Of a stretch of DNA of 64,000 bases, positions 1-8,940 are shown one piece after another. Where the stretch lies: the NCBI RefSeq assembly GCF_004217225.1, contig NZ_SHKM01000001.1, forward strand, positions 1,340,137 to 1,404,136, written 5' to 3'. The notes beneath the pieces are model-generated. The model did no database searches and was not told the DNA's origin. It saw only the letters and a program-made list of their open reading frames with translations. The stretch is from Azospira oryzae (GTDB lineage: Bacteria > Pseudomonadota > Gammaproteobacteria > Burkholderiales > Rhodocyclaceae). The stretch's first letter is position 1. Every line of letters starts with the position of its first letter. A program made the translations under genes and the position numbers.

Positions 1-702
1 GGCGATGATGTTGCGGTGGAGCAGCATGGCGCCCTTGGCCACGCCGGTGGTGCCGCCGGTGTATTGCAGATAAGCGATGTCCTCGTGGCCCACCTGCACC
101 GGACGTAGGGTGGCGCCCTTGCCCCGGACCATGGCGGCCTTGAACTTGACGTGGCGCGGCAGCTTCCAGGCCGGCACCATCTTCTTCACGTGGCGCACCA
201 CCAGATTGACCACGGTGCCCTTGAGCAGGCCCAGCATGTCGCCGAGGGAGGTGACGATGACGTGCTTCAGGCCCGGCACCAGGGGAAGGGCCTGCTCCAG
301 GGTGTGGGCGAAGTTCTCGACGATGACGATGGCCTCGGCGCCGGAATCCTTCAGCTGGTGTTCCAGTTCCCGGTGGGTATAGAGGGGGTTGCAGTTCACC
401 ACCACGTAGCCGGCCCGCAGGGCGCCGAACATGCACACCGGATACTGCAGCAGGTTGGGCATCATCAGGGCGACGCGGGCGCCCTGGGGCAGCTTCAGCA
501 CGTCCTGCAGATAGGCGGCAAAGTCCCGGGAGAGCCGGTCCAGCTCGCCGTAGGTGATGCCCACGCCCATATTGATGTAGGCCACCCGGTCCCGGTACTG
601 GGCACAGCTCTGCTCGAAAAGCTGGCCCAGGGACTTGAATTCGTTGACGTCGATAAACTCCGGCACGCCTTGCGGGTAACTCCGCAGCCAGATCTTTTCC
701 AT
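1..702 (-). CDS. fadD: Long-chain fatty acid-CoA ligase, N-terminal part (cut by left edge)
   Basis: AMP-forming acyl-CoA synthetase that activates fatty acids to acyl-CoA for beta-oxidation, normally at the inner membrane face. About 234 N-terminal residues are present, from a start reading MEKIWLRSYPQGVPEF; the C-terminal half lies beyond the window. The adenylate-forming P-loop is visible close to the left edge as YLQYTGGTTGVAKGA. GGAGGAG about 8 bases before the ATG supports the start. The upstream region carries a perfect 8-2-8 inverted repeat (760-777) that looks like an operator for a TetR-family fatty-acid regulator. Family assignment is firm; chain-length preference cannot be read from the sequence. 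Confidence 0.93.
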   Translation of the reverse strand, partial: MEKIWLRSYPQGVPEFIDVNEFKSLGQLFEQSCAQYRDRVAYINMGVGITYGELDRLSRDFAAYLQDVLKLPQGARVALMMPNLLQYPVCMFGALRAGYVVVNCNPLYTHRELEHQLKDSGAEAIVIVENFAHTLEQALPLVPGLKHVIVTSLGDMLGLLKGTVVNLVVRHVKKMVPAWKLPRHVKFKAAMVRGKGATLRPVQVGHEDIAYLQYTGGTTGVAKGAMLLHRNIIA

Positions 703-759
703 GGTTTGGTCTCCTCCTATGGCAGTGGCCAAGGGTCTTGTGGGTTTTCTTATTGACGG

Positions 760-777
760 TTCAAACGACCGTTTGAA
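760..777. promoter_or_regulatory. Putative PsrA/FadR-type operator upstream of fadD
   Basis: Arms TTCAAACG (760-767) and CGTTTGAA (770-777) form a perfect inverted repeat with a 2-base spacer, 58 bases before the fadD start codon. The core CAAAC-N4-GTTTG resembles published sites of PsrA, a TetR-family regulator of fatty-acid degradation in Pseudomonas and relatives. Binding by such a protein here is an inference; no regulator gene lies in the window. The rest of the 703-1032 gap shows no gene. Confidence 0.55.
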
Positions 778-972
778 ATCATTGTAACCCGAGTTTCACC
801 CCCTTGGTAGTGGGACAGCCGGGGCCCGGGGGAAATCCCCTAGGCCCTGCCGATTCATCGCCTCACCCGGCCCCCGGCGGCCATCGCCACGGCCCTGCCG
901 CCAGCCCCGGCAAAGGCTCCTCGGGCTGCGCCCCGGAACACCTCCCGGGCTTTTCCCGGGCCGTAAACGCCG

Positions 973-1005
973 CTGCCCGCCGGACCTGGAAGGCACGGCG
1001 GGCAG
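973..1005 (-). terminator. Hairpin downstream of the CBS gene
   Basis: A 10-bp perfect stem (CTGCCCGCCG at 973-982 with CGGCGGGCAG at 996-1005) and a 13-base loop lie just beyond the stop of the CBS-domain gene. There is no clean U-run after the stem on the minus strand, so intrinsic termination is uncertain. Confidence 0.3.
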
Positions 1006-1032
1006 CTTGGCATGGGAGGCTACGGCGGCGGA

Positions 1033-1482
1033 TCAGGCGGAGCCTTCCTCGTCCGGCCAGTTCTTGATGTAGTTCTTCAGCATCTTGTTCTCGAAGTTCT
1101 GTTCCTCGAGCACGGACTTGGCCACATCGAGGAAGGAGAGCACGCCCATCAGGGTGGTGCCGTCCATCACCGGCACGTAGCGCTGGTGGTTTTCGATGAG
1201 CAGGTGGCGCAGCTCGTTGGTTTCCATATCGGGGCTGGCCGTGATGGGCGCGGAGAGCATCACGTCCTCGACCTTGACGCTGGCCAGGTTGCCCTTGTGC
1301 CGGTGCACCGCCTTCAGCACTTCGCGGAAGGTCAACATGCCGACCATCTTGCCGCCGCCCATGACCACCAGGGAGCCCACGTCGTTTTCGGCCATGGCGG
1401 CCACGGCGTTGTCCAGGGTCTGCTGGGGCATGGCCGTGAACAGCACCGTTCCCTTGATCGCCAGAATATCCCGCACATGCAT
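1033..1482 (-). CDS. CBS-domain pair protein
   Basis: A 149-residue cytoplasmic protein made almost entirely of two CBS motifs (about residues 8-60 and 75-125). Recognisable elements are DNAVAAMAENDVGSLVVM and the second repeat ending RYVPVMDGTTLMGVLSFLD. Stand-alone CBS pairs usually bind adenosine nucleotides (AMP, ATP, SAM) and act as energy or ligand sensors for a partner. No catalytic domain is attached and no neighbour is an obvious partner, so the target is unknown. The start at 1482 gives the usual short N-terminus found in betaproteobacterial homologues. Confidence 0.85.
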   Translation of the reverse strand: MHVRDILAIKGTVLFTAMPQQTLDNAVAAMAENDVGSLVVMGGGKMVGMLTFREVLKAVHRHKGNLASVKVEDVMLSAPITASPDMETNELRHLLIENHQRYVPVMDGTTLMGVLSFLDVAKSVLEEQNFENKMLKNYIKNWPDEEGSA

Positions 1483-1607
1483 GTCTGTTCCCCTTGTCGC
1501 TTATGTTCGCTGTCGTCGCTGTCTCATTGTCTCCGGCACCTGGGGAGGGCCGGACCCGGATTAGTGATCGGATGTTAGTTCATCCCCTGCAATAGGGAAA
1601 GTGGCGT

Positions 1608-4600
1608 TTACCCCAAATCGGACAGCATTTCTTTCACCTCCAGCAGGGTGCCGTCGCCGAACACCAGGGCGGCGCGTACGGGCTTCTGCCCATAGAGGGG
1701 GGTCAGCAGTTCCCGGTATTCCGCCACCTGGCGACGGTACTCGGCCAGGCGCTTGGTGTCGGCGCGGGAACTCTTGTAATCCACCACCCACACCGCCTCC
1801 GGCGTTTCCACCAGACGATCGACCCGCTTCACCTGGCCTTCGGCGTTGCTGATCTCGGCCTCGTTGCGGGCCACCAGGGACGGGTCGAGCAGGAAGGCCA
1901 GCTCGGGCCGGGCCATCAGGCGCCGGGCGGCGGCCTCGGCTTCCTCGCCGCCGGCTTCGCTGGCCGTGGCGCCGCCCACCTTGCGCCACCAGTCCGGCTC
2001 CAGGGCAAGGCCGGCGGTGAGGCGCTCGAGGCAGCCGTGGAGGAGGATGCCGAAGAGGGCGTCCTCCCCCGGCCCCAGGCGCCGCTCGCCCACGGGCTCC
2101 ACCGCCAGGAACGGCGCAGGACGCCATTGTTCAGGCAGACCCGGCGGAGACTGGCTTCCCTCCTGGCTCCCGGCCATGGCATCCAGACAAAGATCGCCGT
2201 AGACCAGGGTGCCGGCCTCGTCCGCCGTCGCCCCCAGGGCAGCCAGGGCCCGGGCCAGGCGCTGGTAGGGACTGTGCTCGGGAGAGTCGCCCTTCTTCGG
2301 CGCGCTGCCGCTGGCGACGAACACCTGCTTGGCCCGGGTGACGGCGACGTAGAGCAGGTTCAGTTCCTCCCGCTCCGCCAGCTTCGCCTCGCCCTCGAAC
2401 AGGGGCTCCCGGGCCGCCCCCCGGTCGGCCTTGATGCCGTAGAGGGAAAGGTGCTCGGGCCGGGGCGCTTGCGGCGGCCAGTCCACCAGCAGGCTCCAGG
2501 CGTCGGCGGGACCGCCGCCCTCGGCATTGGCGTCGAGCAGCCAGACGACGGGCGCTTCCAGGCCCTTGGCGGCGTGGATGGTGAGGATGCGCACCCGGCC
2601 CTGGCCGTCGTTGCTGTCACCTTCGACGATGCCCTCGTCCGGTGCCTCGTCGGCATCCGCATCGCGCAGGCGGGACAGCTCGTCGATGAAGCGGGGCAGG
2701 CTGGGGTAGCGGCCGCCGTCCAGGTCCAGGGCCAGTTGCAGCAGGGCCAGCAGATTGGCTTCCACCCCGGGCCAGAGGGCCGCCGGCACGGCTTCCCGGT
2801 AGCGGGCCAGCAGCTCGCCCTGGTGGAAGACCCGGTCCAGCAGGTCGTGGGCCGGCAGCACGTCGGCAGCCTTCAGCCAGCCGTCCAGCAGGGCGAAGGC
2901 CCGGGCCAGGCGCGGCCGTGCCTCGCCCCGGTTGCACAGGCCCATGAGGCGCTCCCACCAGGGGCCGGGGCCGGCGGCGGCCAGTTGCAGCAGGTCGTCG
3001 TCGCCCACGGCGAAGAGGGGCGTGCGCAGCACCTGGGCCAGGGCCAGGTCGGCGGAGGGCAGTACCAGGAATTCAAACAGGGCGGCGATGTCCCGGGCTT
3101 CCAGGGTCTGCAGCAGGCCGCCCCGGGAGGCCGCCAGATAGGGGATGCCGGCGGCCTTGAGAGCCCGCTCGTAGGCGGCCAGCTGGGTGCGCTTGCGCAC
3201 CAGCAGCATGACGTCGCCCCAGCGGGCCGGGCGTTCGCCCTCCCCTTCCTTGACCCGCAGCGTGGCCATGAACTGCTGCAGACGTGCTGCCAGGCGGGCC
3301 GCCTCCTCGTCCCGCCGCGGGTCCCTGACTTCCGTCGCCGGGGTGGTGAGGGGATCGCGCAGGGCAGCGCCGGCGCTTTGCTCCTCCTCTTCCGCCAGGC
3401 TCACCAGGGGCAGCAGCTCCACCTGGCCCGGCAACTGCCCGGCCAGGGAACTCTGGGGGCGGAAGCCGGTGAAGGCGGGCTCGACGCTGAAGAGGGCATT
3501 GACCACCTCCACCACCGACCGGGCGTTGCGCCGGGTGGCGTCCTGGGCCAGGCGGCGGGCGCCGAAGTTGTGTTCGAGGAAATCCGCCGCCGTGGCGAAA
3601 AGCCGGGGCTCGGCCTGGCGGAAACGGTAGATGGACTGCTTGGGGTCGCCCACCAGGAACAGGCAGGGGGCCTCGCCACCGTCGCCATGGGTGTAGGCAT
3701 CGAGCCAGGCCAGGAGGATCTGCCATTGCAGGGGGTTGGTGTCCTGGAACTCGTCCAGCAGGATGTGCTTGTAGCGGGCGTCCAGGCGGGCCTGCAGGAA
3801 GGCGGCGTGGCCCTCGTCCTGCAGCAGTTGCAGCACCTGCCATTCCGCATCGACGAAGTCGATCAGGCGGCGGGCCTGCTTGTGCTTTTCCAGGCGCTCG
3901 AGGAAGGCGGCCCCCAGGCTGAGGCCGTGGCGGTTGAACTCGAGAATCTGCTCGGCCCGCAGCACTTCCCGGGTGGCCAGGAGAGACTGACCGAGACGCT
4001 GGTGCAGGTCGAGGAAGCGGGCAGCGCCGTCGCTGCCAAAGCGCTTGTCGAGGGCGCCGGAAGGCTTGCGCGAGCGCAGGGTGCCGCTCTGGGTCAGCAG
4101 CACGCTGCCGAGAATGTCGAAGGCAGCCTCCGCCGCCAGTCCCGGCTGCAGGGCCCCGCGCAGGGTGGCGGCCAGGCCCTGGTCGGTCTTGGTCTCGCTC
4201 TGTTCGAGAAAGCCCAGGTAGGCGTGGTAGTCGGCCTCCCAACCCGGGGTGAAGAAGGCCTCCAGGCCCTCCCCCGCTTCGCCGACGCCGAGCAGCTGTT
4301 GCAGCCGCTCCAGGGCATGGGCGACGCCGTCTTCCTGGCCGCCGGTGTAGGCCAGCCATTCGGCGCGGCGGGCCACCAGGCGCATCAGCAGACCGCGGGT
4401 GCTGTCCAGGCCGGCGCCCTGCAGCAGGGCGGTGAAGTGGCCGGCCAGTTCCCCTTCCGGATCGGCCTGCAGTTCGGCGGCGAAGTTCTGCCACAGCTCT
4501 TCCAGCAGGCGCCCGGTGGATTCCACCAGGCTGCTGCCGGCCAGGCCGGAGACCAGGGGCGCGGCGGCGATGAGCTGGAGGAACCAGCCGTGGAAGGTAT

Positions 4601-4949
4601 GCACGGAAAGGGGCGGCTGGGCATCGGCCACCCGCTCGTAGAGGCCCCGGGCCCGGCGCAGCAGGCCGGCGTCCGCCGTCATGCCGCGCTCGGCGAGGAA
4701 AACAGTGGCCTCGACATCGGGCATGGCTGCCAGGTCCCGCAGCCAGCCCATGACCCGCTCCTCGATTTCCCGGGCCGCCTTGCGGGTGAAGGTGATGGCC
4801 AGGATGTCGCCGGGGGCGGCGCCCTCCAGCAGCAGGCGGACGATGCGGGAAGCCAGCAGCCAGGTCTTGCCGCTGCCGGCACAGGCTTCCACCACCACCG
4901 AACGGCGGGGGTCCAGGGCGTCCAGCACCAGTTGGCGGGGATCAGTCAT
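1608..4949 (-). CDS. UvrD-type helicase/nuclease, AddA/RecB-like
   Basis: About 1113 residues. ATP-driven superfamily 1 helicase with a C-terminal PD-(D/E)XK nuclease, expected to process double-strand DNA ends for recombinational repair together with the upstream gene. Motifs in order: Walker A ACAGSGKT near residue 20; DEFQDTN near 396; GDPKQSIYRF near 435; TIHAAKGLEAP near 786; LYVAVTRAK near 863; nuclease elements GILLHGCLERL near 963 and VVDYKSS near 1053. An in-frame start nine codons upstream exists, but MTDPRQ at 4949 overlaps the stop of the preceding gene (ATGACTGA, 8 bases), a coupling arrangement that favours it. AddA versus a lineage-specific RecB-like name is not decidable here. 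Confidence 0.9.
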   Translation of the reverse strand: MTDPRQLVLDALDPRRSVVVEACAGSGKTWLLASRIVRLLLEGAAPGDILAITFTRKAAREIEERVMGWLRDLAAMPDVEATVFLAERGMTADAGLLRRARGLYERVADAQPPLSVHTFHGWFLQLIAAAPLVSGLAGSSLVESTGRLLEELWQNFAAELQADPEGELAGHFTALLQGAGLDSTRGLLMRLVARRAEWLAYTGGQEDGVAHALERLQQLLGVGEAGEGLEAFFTPGWEADYHAYLGFLEQSETKTDQGLAATLRGALQPGLAAEAAFDILGSVLLTQSGTLRSRKPSGALDKRFGSDGAARFLDLHQRLGQSLLATREVLRAEQILEFNRHGLSLGAAFLERLEKHKQARRLIDFVDAEWQVLQLLQDEGHAAFLQARLDARYKHILLDEFQDTNPLQWQILLAWLDAYTHGDGGEAPCLFLVGDPKQSIYRFRQAEPRLFATAADFLEHNFGARRLAQDATRRNARSVVEVVNALFSVEPAFTGFRPQSSLAGQLPGQVELLPLVSLAEEEEQSAGAALRDPLTTPATEVRDPRRDEEAARLAARLQQFMATLRVKEGEGERPARWGDVMLLVRKRTQLAAYERALKAAGIPYLAASRGGLLQTLEARDIAALFEFLVLPSADLALAQVLRTPLFAVGDDDLLQLAAAGPGPWWERLMGLCNRGEARPRLARAFALLDGWLKAADVLPAHDLLDRVFHQGELLARYREAVPAALWPGVEANLLALLQLALDLDGGRYPSLPRFIDELSRLRDADADEAPDEGIVEGDSNDGQGRVRILTIHAAKGLEAPVVWLLDANAEGGGPADAWSLLVDWPPQAPRPEHLSLYGIKADRGAAREPLFEGEAKLAEREELNLLYVAVTRAKQVFVASGSAPKKGDSPEHSPYQRLARALAALGATADEAGTLVYGDLCLDAMAGSQEGSQSPPGLPEQWRPAPFLAVEPVGERRLGPGEDALFGILLHGCLERLTAGLALEPDWWRKVGGATASEAGGEEAEAAARRLMARPELAFLLDPSLVARNEAEISNAEGQVKRVDRLVETPEAVWVVDYKSSRADTKRLAEYRRQVAEYRELLTPLYGQKPVRAALVFGDGTLLEVKEMLSDLG

Positions 4950-7743
4950 GGCGGGGCTCCCCCGGGGCACTGGCATTCACGCCGTCGTTCATTTCATCCA
5001 CGTGTTCGTAGCGGCACAGGCCGGACATTTCGCAATAGGTGCACAGGGCGGCGACGCCGTGGGCCGGCAGGGAGGCGCCGGCCCGCATGGCCTGCACCGT
5101 CCGCACCAGGCGCGCGGCCTGGGCCTGGGCATCGGCCTGCAGGTCTTCGCTGGCGGAGAGGGCTTCCACCTTGTCGTCGTCCAGCACCACGTAGGCGGCC
5201 TCTTCCGCGTCCTCGCCCACCAGGGCGGCGTAGGCGGCCAGCTGCAGGTCCTCTTCCAGGCCGGACTTGATGGCCTGGCGGCTGCGGGTCTTGTAGTCGA
5301 GCAGGGAATAGCCGTCGGGGCCGGTATCGGTGCGGTCGATGCGGCCATGCAGTTCCACCTGGACGCCGTCGGCCAGGGGGAAGAGGCGGCTCTGCTTGGT
5401 TTCGGCGTCGTGCCAGTACCAGCCCTCGGCCTCCCGCTGGCGCTGCCAGACGAGATAGGCGGCGAGGCGCTTTTCCCAGCGCAGGCGCCAGCCCAGGGCC
5501 AGGTAGTTGTCGGCCAGGGCCCGGGCGAAGACCTCCCGGGTGAGCGCCTGCAGGGCCGCCAGGGCTTCGGCCTCGGGCACCGGGGTCAGCACCGGGTATT
5601 GTTTATGGAAACGTTCCATCACTTCGTGCACCAGCAGGCCGTAGTCCCGCTTTTCCATTTCCTCGCTGACCTCGTCCAGCTCGTTGAGGCGCAGTACGTG
5701 GCGGGCGAAGAAGCGGTAGGGGCAGCCGACCAGAGCGGTGTAGGCGCTGACCGAATACTTGAGGGGCACCGCCTCCGGCGCCAACACCGGCGCCGGCCGC
5801 CGGGTGGGGCCGGGGCGCGCCTCGTCGCCTTCCGGCGGATCGGCCAGGGCGGCCACGGCGCCCTGCAGGCTGCTCCCCCAGGCGAAGCGGTGCAGGGCGG
5901 CGAGGCGGTCCAGCTCCGGCGCCAGCAGCTGGGGTTCCCCGTCCCGTTCCTCCTGCCAGGTCACCGCCACCTGGGGCACGCTGGCCAGGAGCAGGGCCAG
6001 GTCGGCACGCAGGCGCTCCTGGGCCACGGCCCGGGTGGGCAGGCCCAGTTCCTGGCGCACGCTCTGGTTGAAGAAGGCGGCGGCCGGCTCGGCGGGCTTG
6101 AGGCGCCCCGCATCGCCGCCCAGCAGCACGGCGGCCTCGAAGGGCCGCAGGCGGGTGGCGGCCAGGTGGGTCATGAGCACCGGACTGTCGATGGAGAGGT
6201 CGCGGAAGACTTCGCTTTCCAGCTCCCGGTTGAGCCAGTCGCGGAAGACGTGGAAGGGGAAGCGGTCCCGGCTCTCCGCCAGTTCCTCCCGGCGCTGGGC
6301 CAGCAGGTCCAGGATCACTGCCCCGGCGGCATCCTTGAGCAGGCGCTGGCGGGCGCCCAGGGCGTCCACCGCCTTTTCCAGGCGGGCGATCCAGTCGGGC
6401 AGGGTGGCATCGCGGCTGGCCAGCAGCTTGAGGGCCGCTTCCAGACGATCGAGCAGGGCCAGGGCCCGCTCCTGGGCGGCGGTGGGCTGATCCACGGCCT
6501 GCAGCACCCGGCGCATGCCGGCCAGGCCGGCCTTGACGCCGCCCCGGCGCACCGCCTGCTCCAGGGCGAAGACGGCACCCTTGCGGGCGTTGTCCCGCAG
6601 GTCGTCGCAGAGGAAGGGGGACTTCAAGAGGTCCAGCACGTCCTTGTAATAGGCGGCGCCGGCCACGGTCTCCAGGAGGCCGTCGAGGACGGCGCCGGCC
6701 CGGGAGGTGGACAGCTTCCAGCCGGTCTCGTCCGCCACCAGCACCTCGCGCCGCTCCAGCAGGGCCCGCACCCGGCGCGCCACCAGGCGGTCCTGGGCGA
6801 TCAGGGCGATGCGCCGCTTGCCCTCCTGCAGCCATTGCAGCACCAGGGCAGCAGCGCCCCGGGCCTCCTGTTCCCGACCCCGGGCGGCAAGTATCTGCAG
6901 GCGCTCGGCCAGGGGGCTAGCGGGCACCCGGGCCGGCAGGGCGTGGGCCCGTTCCAGCAGGGGCGCCATCTCCTGAGCCGGATCGGGCAGGGGCCAGGCG
7001 GCGGCCAGGGTGCGCATCAGAGGCGCTTCATCCTGCTGCCGCGGCATGGGGTAGTAGAGGAATACCGGCTGGCGCTCGGCGTAGCGCTGGTAGAAGGCTT
7101 TTTCCGCCGGCTTCAGGGCCGTTTCCGGCGGACCGTCCAGCACCGCCACCAGAGGCGCCGCGGCGGCCTCGGCGGCCTCGGCGAGGCGGGCCAGTTGCAG
7201 GGCGTAGGCGCCGGGGGCGTCGGGCCGGCCCAGGCCGGCCAGGACCCGCCACAGTTCATGCACCACCCGGGCCTCGAAGGCCAGGGGCACGCTGTGGCGA
7301 ATGGCGTAGGCCGCCTCCAGCTCGGCGACGAAGGCGGCTTCGTCCGCCGGCAGGGCCAGGGCATTCTCGGTGAGTTCGTCGAAGAGGGCCGCCATCTCCC
7401 CGGCCACGCCCCACAGGGCGCCCTCCTCGAACCAGCGGCGCTCGGCCAGGGCGGCCCGCAGCAGCAGCAGGCGCTCGCTCTCCGGCAGGGGGGCAGGCTG
7501 CAGCACCTGGGTCCCGGCCCAGCGGGCCAGGGTGTCGCACACCGGCAGCAGCAGGGGCTGGGCGGCCACCCTGCCCAGTTCACGGCGCAGCAGGGAGGCC
7601 AGGGGCAGGCCCGGGACGCAGACGTGCAGGGACGCCAGGTTGAGGCCCAGGCCGCGCTCGGCGCCCAGGGCCAGGATGCCCTGGGCCACGGCCGGCAGAA
7701 AACCGGGACCGGCAGGCAGGGGCAGGATTTGCAGGGCGGACAT
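4942..7743 (-). CDS. PD-(D/E)XK nuclease family protein, AddB-like, with Fe-S cysteines
   Basis: 933 residues; partner subunit of the helicase that follows and overlaps it by 8 bases. The N-terminal two thirds look like a degenerate helicase without a Walker A motif, as in AddB. The C-terminal nuclease has a conserved GLLVHEVMERF, then HGRIDRTD and LLDYKTRSR near residue 813. Four cysteines match the iron-staple pattern of AddB nucleases: one in GCPYRFF (residue 674) and three in CTYCEMSGLC (901, 904, 910). This predicts a 4Fe-4S cluster holding the nuclease fold together. Function as an AddAB-type complex in break repair is inferred from family and pairing. Confidence 0.87.
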   Translation of the reverse strand: MSALQILPLPAGPGFLPAVAQGILALGAERGLGLNLASLHVCVPGLPLASLLRRELGRVAAQPLLLPVCDTLARWAGTQVLQPAPLPESERLLLLRAALAERRWFEEGALWGVAGEMAALFDELTENALALPADEAAFVAELEAAYAIRHSVPLAFEARVVHELWRVLAGLGRPDAPGAYALQLARLAEAAEAAAAPLVAVLDGPPETALKPAEKAFYQRYAERQPVFLYYPMPRQQDEAPLMRTLAAAWPLPDPAQEMAPLLERAHALPARVPASPLAERLQILAARGREQEARGAAALVLQWLQEGKRRIALIAQDRLVARRVRALLERREVLVADETGWKLSTSRAGAVLDGLLETVAGAAYYKDVLDLLKSPFLCDDLRDNARKGAVFALEQAVRRGGVKAGLAGMRRVLQAVDQPTAAQERALALLDRLEAALKLLASRDATLPDWIARLEKAVDALGARQRLLKDAAGAVILDLLAQRREELAESRDRFPFHVFRDWLNRELESEVFRDLSIDSPVLMTHLAATRLRPFEAAVLLGGDAGRLKPAEPAAAFFNQSVRQELGLPTRAVAQERLRADLALLLASVPQVAVTWQEERDGEPQLLAPELDRLAALHRFAWGSSLQGAVAALADPPEGDEARPGPTRRPAPVLAPEAVPLKYSVSAYTALVGCPYRFFARHVLRLNELDEVSEEMEKRDYGLLVHEVMERFHKQYPVLTPVPEAEALAALQALTREVFARALADNYLALGWRLRWEKRLAAYLVWQRQREAEGWYWHDAETKQSRLFPLADGVQVELHGRIDRTDTGPDGYSLLDYKTRSRQAIKSGLEEDLQLAAYAALVGEDAEEAAYVVLDDDKVEALSASEDLQADAQAQAARLVRTVQAMRAGASLPAHGVAALCTYCEMSGLCRYEHVDEMNDGVNASAPGEPRHD

Positions 7744-7758
7744 CGAGGCGGACCCGGC

Positions 7759-8082
7759 TCAGCGTTGCAGCAGCTTGAGCTTGTCCGGCTTGCCGTTCCA
7801 CTCGTCCGCATCCGCCGGCGCCGGCTGGCGCTGGGTGATGGCCGGCCACTGGCGGGCCAGCTCGGCGTTGAGTTCGATCATGTGCCGCTGTTCCACGGGC
7901 ACGTCGTCCTCGGCGAAGATGGCCTCCGCCGGGCACTCGGCCACGCACAGGGAGCAGTCGATACATTCCTGGGGGTCGATGGCGAGGAAGTTGGGCCCCT
8001 CGCGGAAGCAGTCTACGGGGCAGACATCGACGCAATCGGTGTACTTGCAGCGGATGCAGTTTTCAGTGACGACGTAGGCCAT
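7759..8082 (-). CDS. fdxA: 7Fe ferredoxin (3Fe-4S plus 4Fe-4S)
   Basis: A 107-residue soluble electron carrier. The N-terminus reads [17 protein letters not shown] and continues VDVCPVDCF, then [12 protein letters not shown]; these are the cysteine spacings of Azotobacter-type FdI (Cys 9, 17, 21, 40, 43, 46, 50, plus extra Cys 12 and 25). The C-terminal tail after residue 60 is the usual 7Fe-family extension. The reading frame is open upstream to 8202, but the ATG at 8082 gives the canonical family start. Physiological partner is unknown; the neighbours are repair genes on one side and divergent thioredoxin on the other. Confidence 0.93.
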   Translation of the reverse strand: MAYVVTENCIRCKYTDCVDVCPVDCFREGPNFLAIDPQECIDCSLCVAECPAEAIFAEDDVPVEQRHMIELNAELARQWPAITQRQPAPADADEWNGKPDKLKLLQR

Positions 8083-8312
8083 GGGAATCTCGAAATAATA
8101 TCGGCATGCGGAATCGGGAATTGCCAGACGCAACCGGCCTTCGCCTGAAGTCGGGCCGTGGCGCCGGATTCCCGGGAGACGAAGTTTACGGCAACTTCCC
8201 ATGCCCGTGGTTTTTCGTTAGGATAGGCCCGTTCCAACCTGTCCGCCCCTTCCGGCGCCGGACACATTTCCCCCAATCTCCAAAGACTTAGATTCCCAAC
8301 GAGGCTTTTTCC

Positions 8313-8639
8313 ATGAGCGAACACATCCATTACGTCACCGACGACAGCTTCGAGGCCGAAGTTCTTCAGTCCGAGCAACCCGTGCTGGTGGACTACTGGG
8401 CCGAATGGTGCGGTCCCTGCAAGATGATCGCCCCGATCCTGGACGAGGTGTCCACCGAATACGCCGGCAAGCTCAAGGTGGCCAAGCTGAACATCGACGA
8501 CAACCAGAAGACCCCGGCCAAATACGGCATCCGCGGCATCCCCACCCTGATGCTGTTCAAGGGCGGCAACGTCGAGGCCACCAAGGTCGGCGCCCTCTCC
8601 AAGTCCCAGCTCACCGCCTTTATTGACAGCAACCTGTAA
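8313..8639 (+). CDS. trxA: Thioredoxin
   Basis: A 108-residue thiol-disulfide reductant reduced by thioredoxin reductase, used by ribonucleotide reductase and for repair of oxidised proteins. Active-site WCGPC lies at residues 32-36 and the cis-proline loop is GIPTLMLF; length and lack of a signal peptide fit cytoplasmic TrxA. It is followed by rho on the same strand, an order conserved in many proteobacteria. Confidence 0.97.
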   Translation: MSEHIHYVTDDSFEAEVLQSEQPVLVDYWAEWCGPCKMIAPILDEVSTEYAGKLKVAKLNIDDNQKTPAKYGIRGIPTLMLFKGGNVEATKVGALSKSQLTAFIDSNL

Positions 8640-8940
8640 AGTCTTTAGGCTGCCTGCCTGAAAGTTCCGGCCGCGCCGCACCAGGGCGCCTAGCGCATAC
8701 GAACACTAAAAACCTGCGCGATTAAGGGTTGGACTTTCAGGCTGCAACACACCGGGTTCTCCGGGCCAAGAAGCACCGTCGCTCTCCCCCGCCCTGACCG
8801 TTTTCGTTTCAGCCCTGACCGGGTCCGGCCCGCACGCCGCACCTTCGATTCCCGACACTTTCTCTGTCTGCCTTCCACTGCCTGTCGTTTCAACGCGGCT
8901 TCCGTCCGCCCTTCCTGAAACTCGACACTCCCCCTACGCC
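8640..8940 (+). promoter_or_regulatory. Long C-rich rho leader, probable Rho autoregulation region
   Basis: A 301-base gap without a gene between trxA and rho. In the last 170 bases before the rho ATG (8771-8940) a hand count gives about 77 C against 32 G, the C-over-G bias typical of Rho-utilisation sites. A 10-base inverted repeat (GCCTGAAAGT at 8656-8665 and ACTTTCAGGC at 8733-8742) could close a long-range stem in the leader. Rho is known to attenuate its own transcription in E. coli; the same is inferred here. Confidence 0.5.

Noticed and set aside
2037-5270. Plus-strand open frame of 1077 codons opposite the AddA-like gene
   Set aside because: Same shadow effect; no family motifs, while the minus strand has all helicase motifs in order.
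4681-8148. Very long plus-strand open frame (1155 codons) opposite the AddB-like gene
   Set aside because: It is antisense to well-supported motifs, is made of Gln/Gly/His/Ala-rich text without any domain, and is explained by high GC at third positions.
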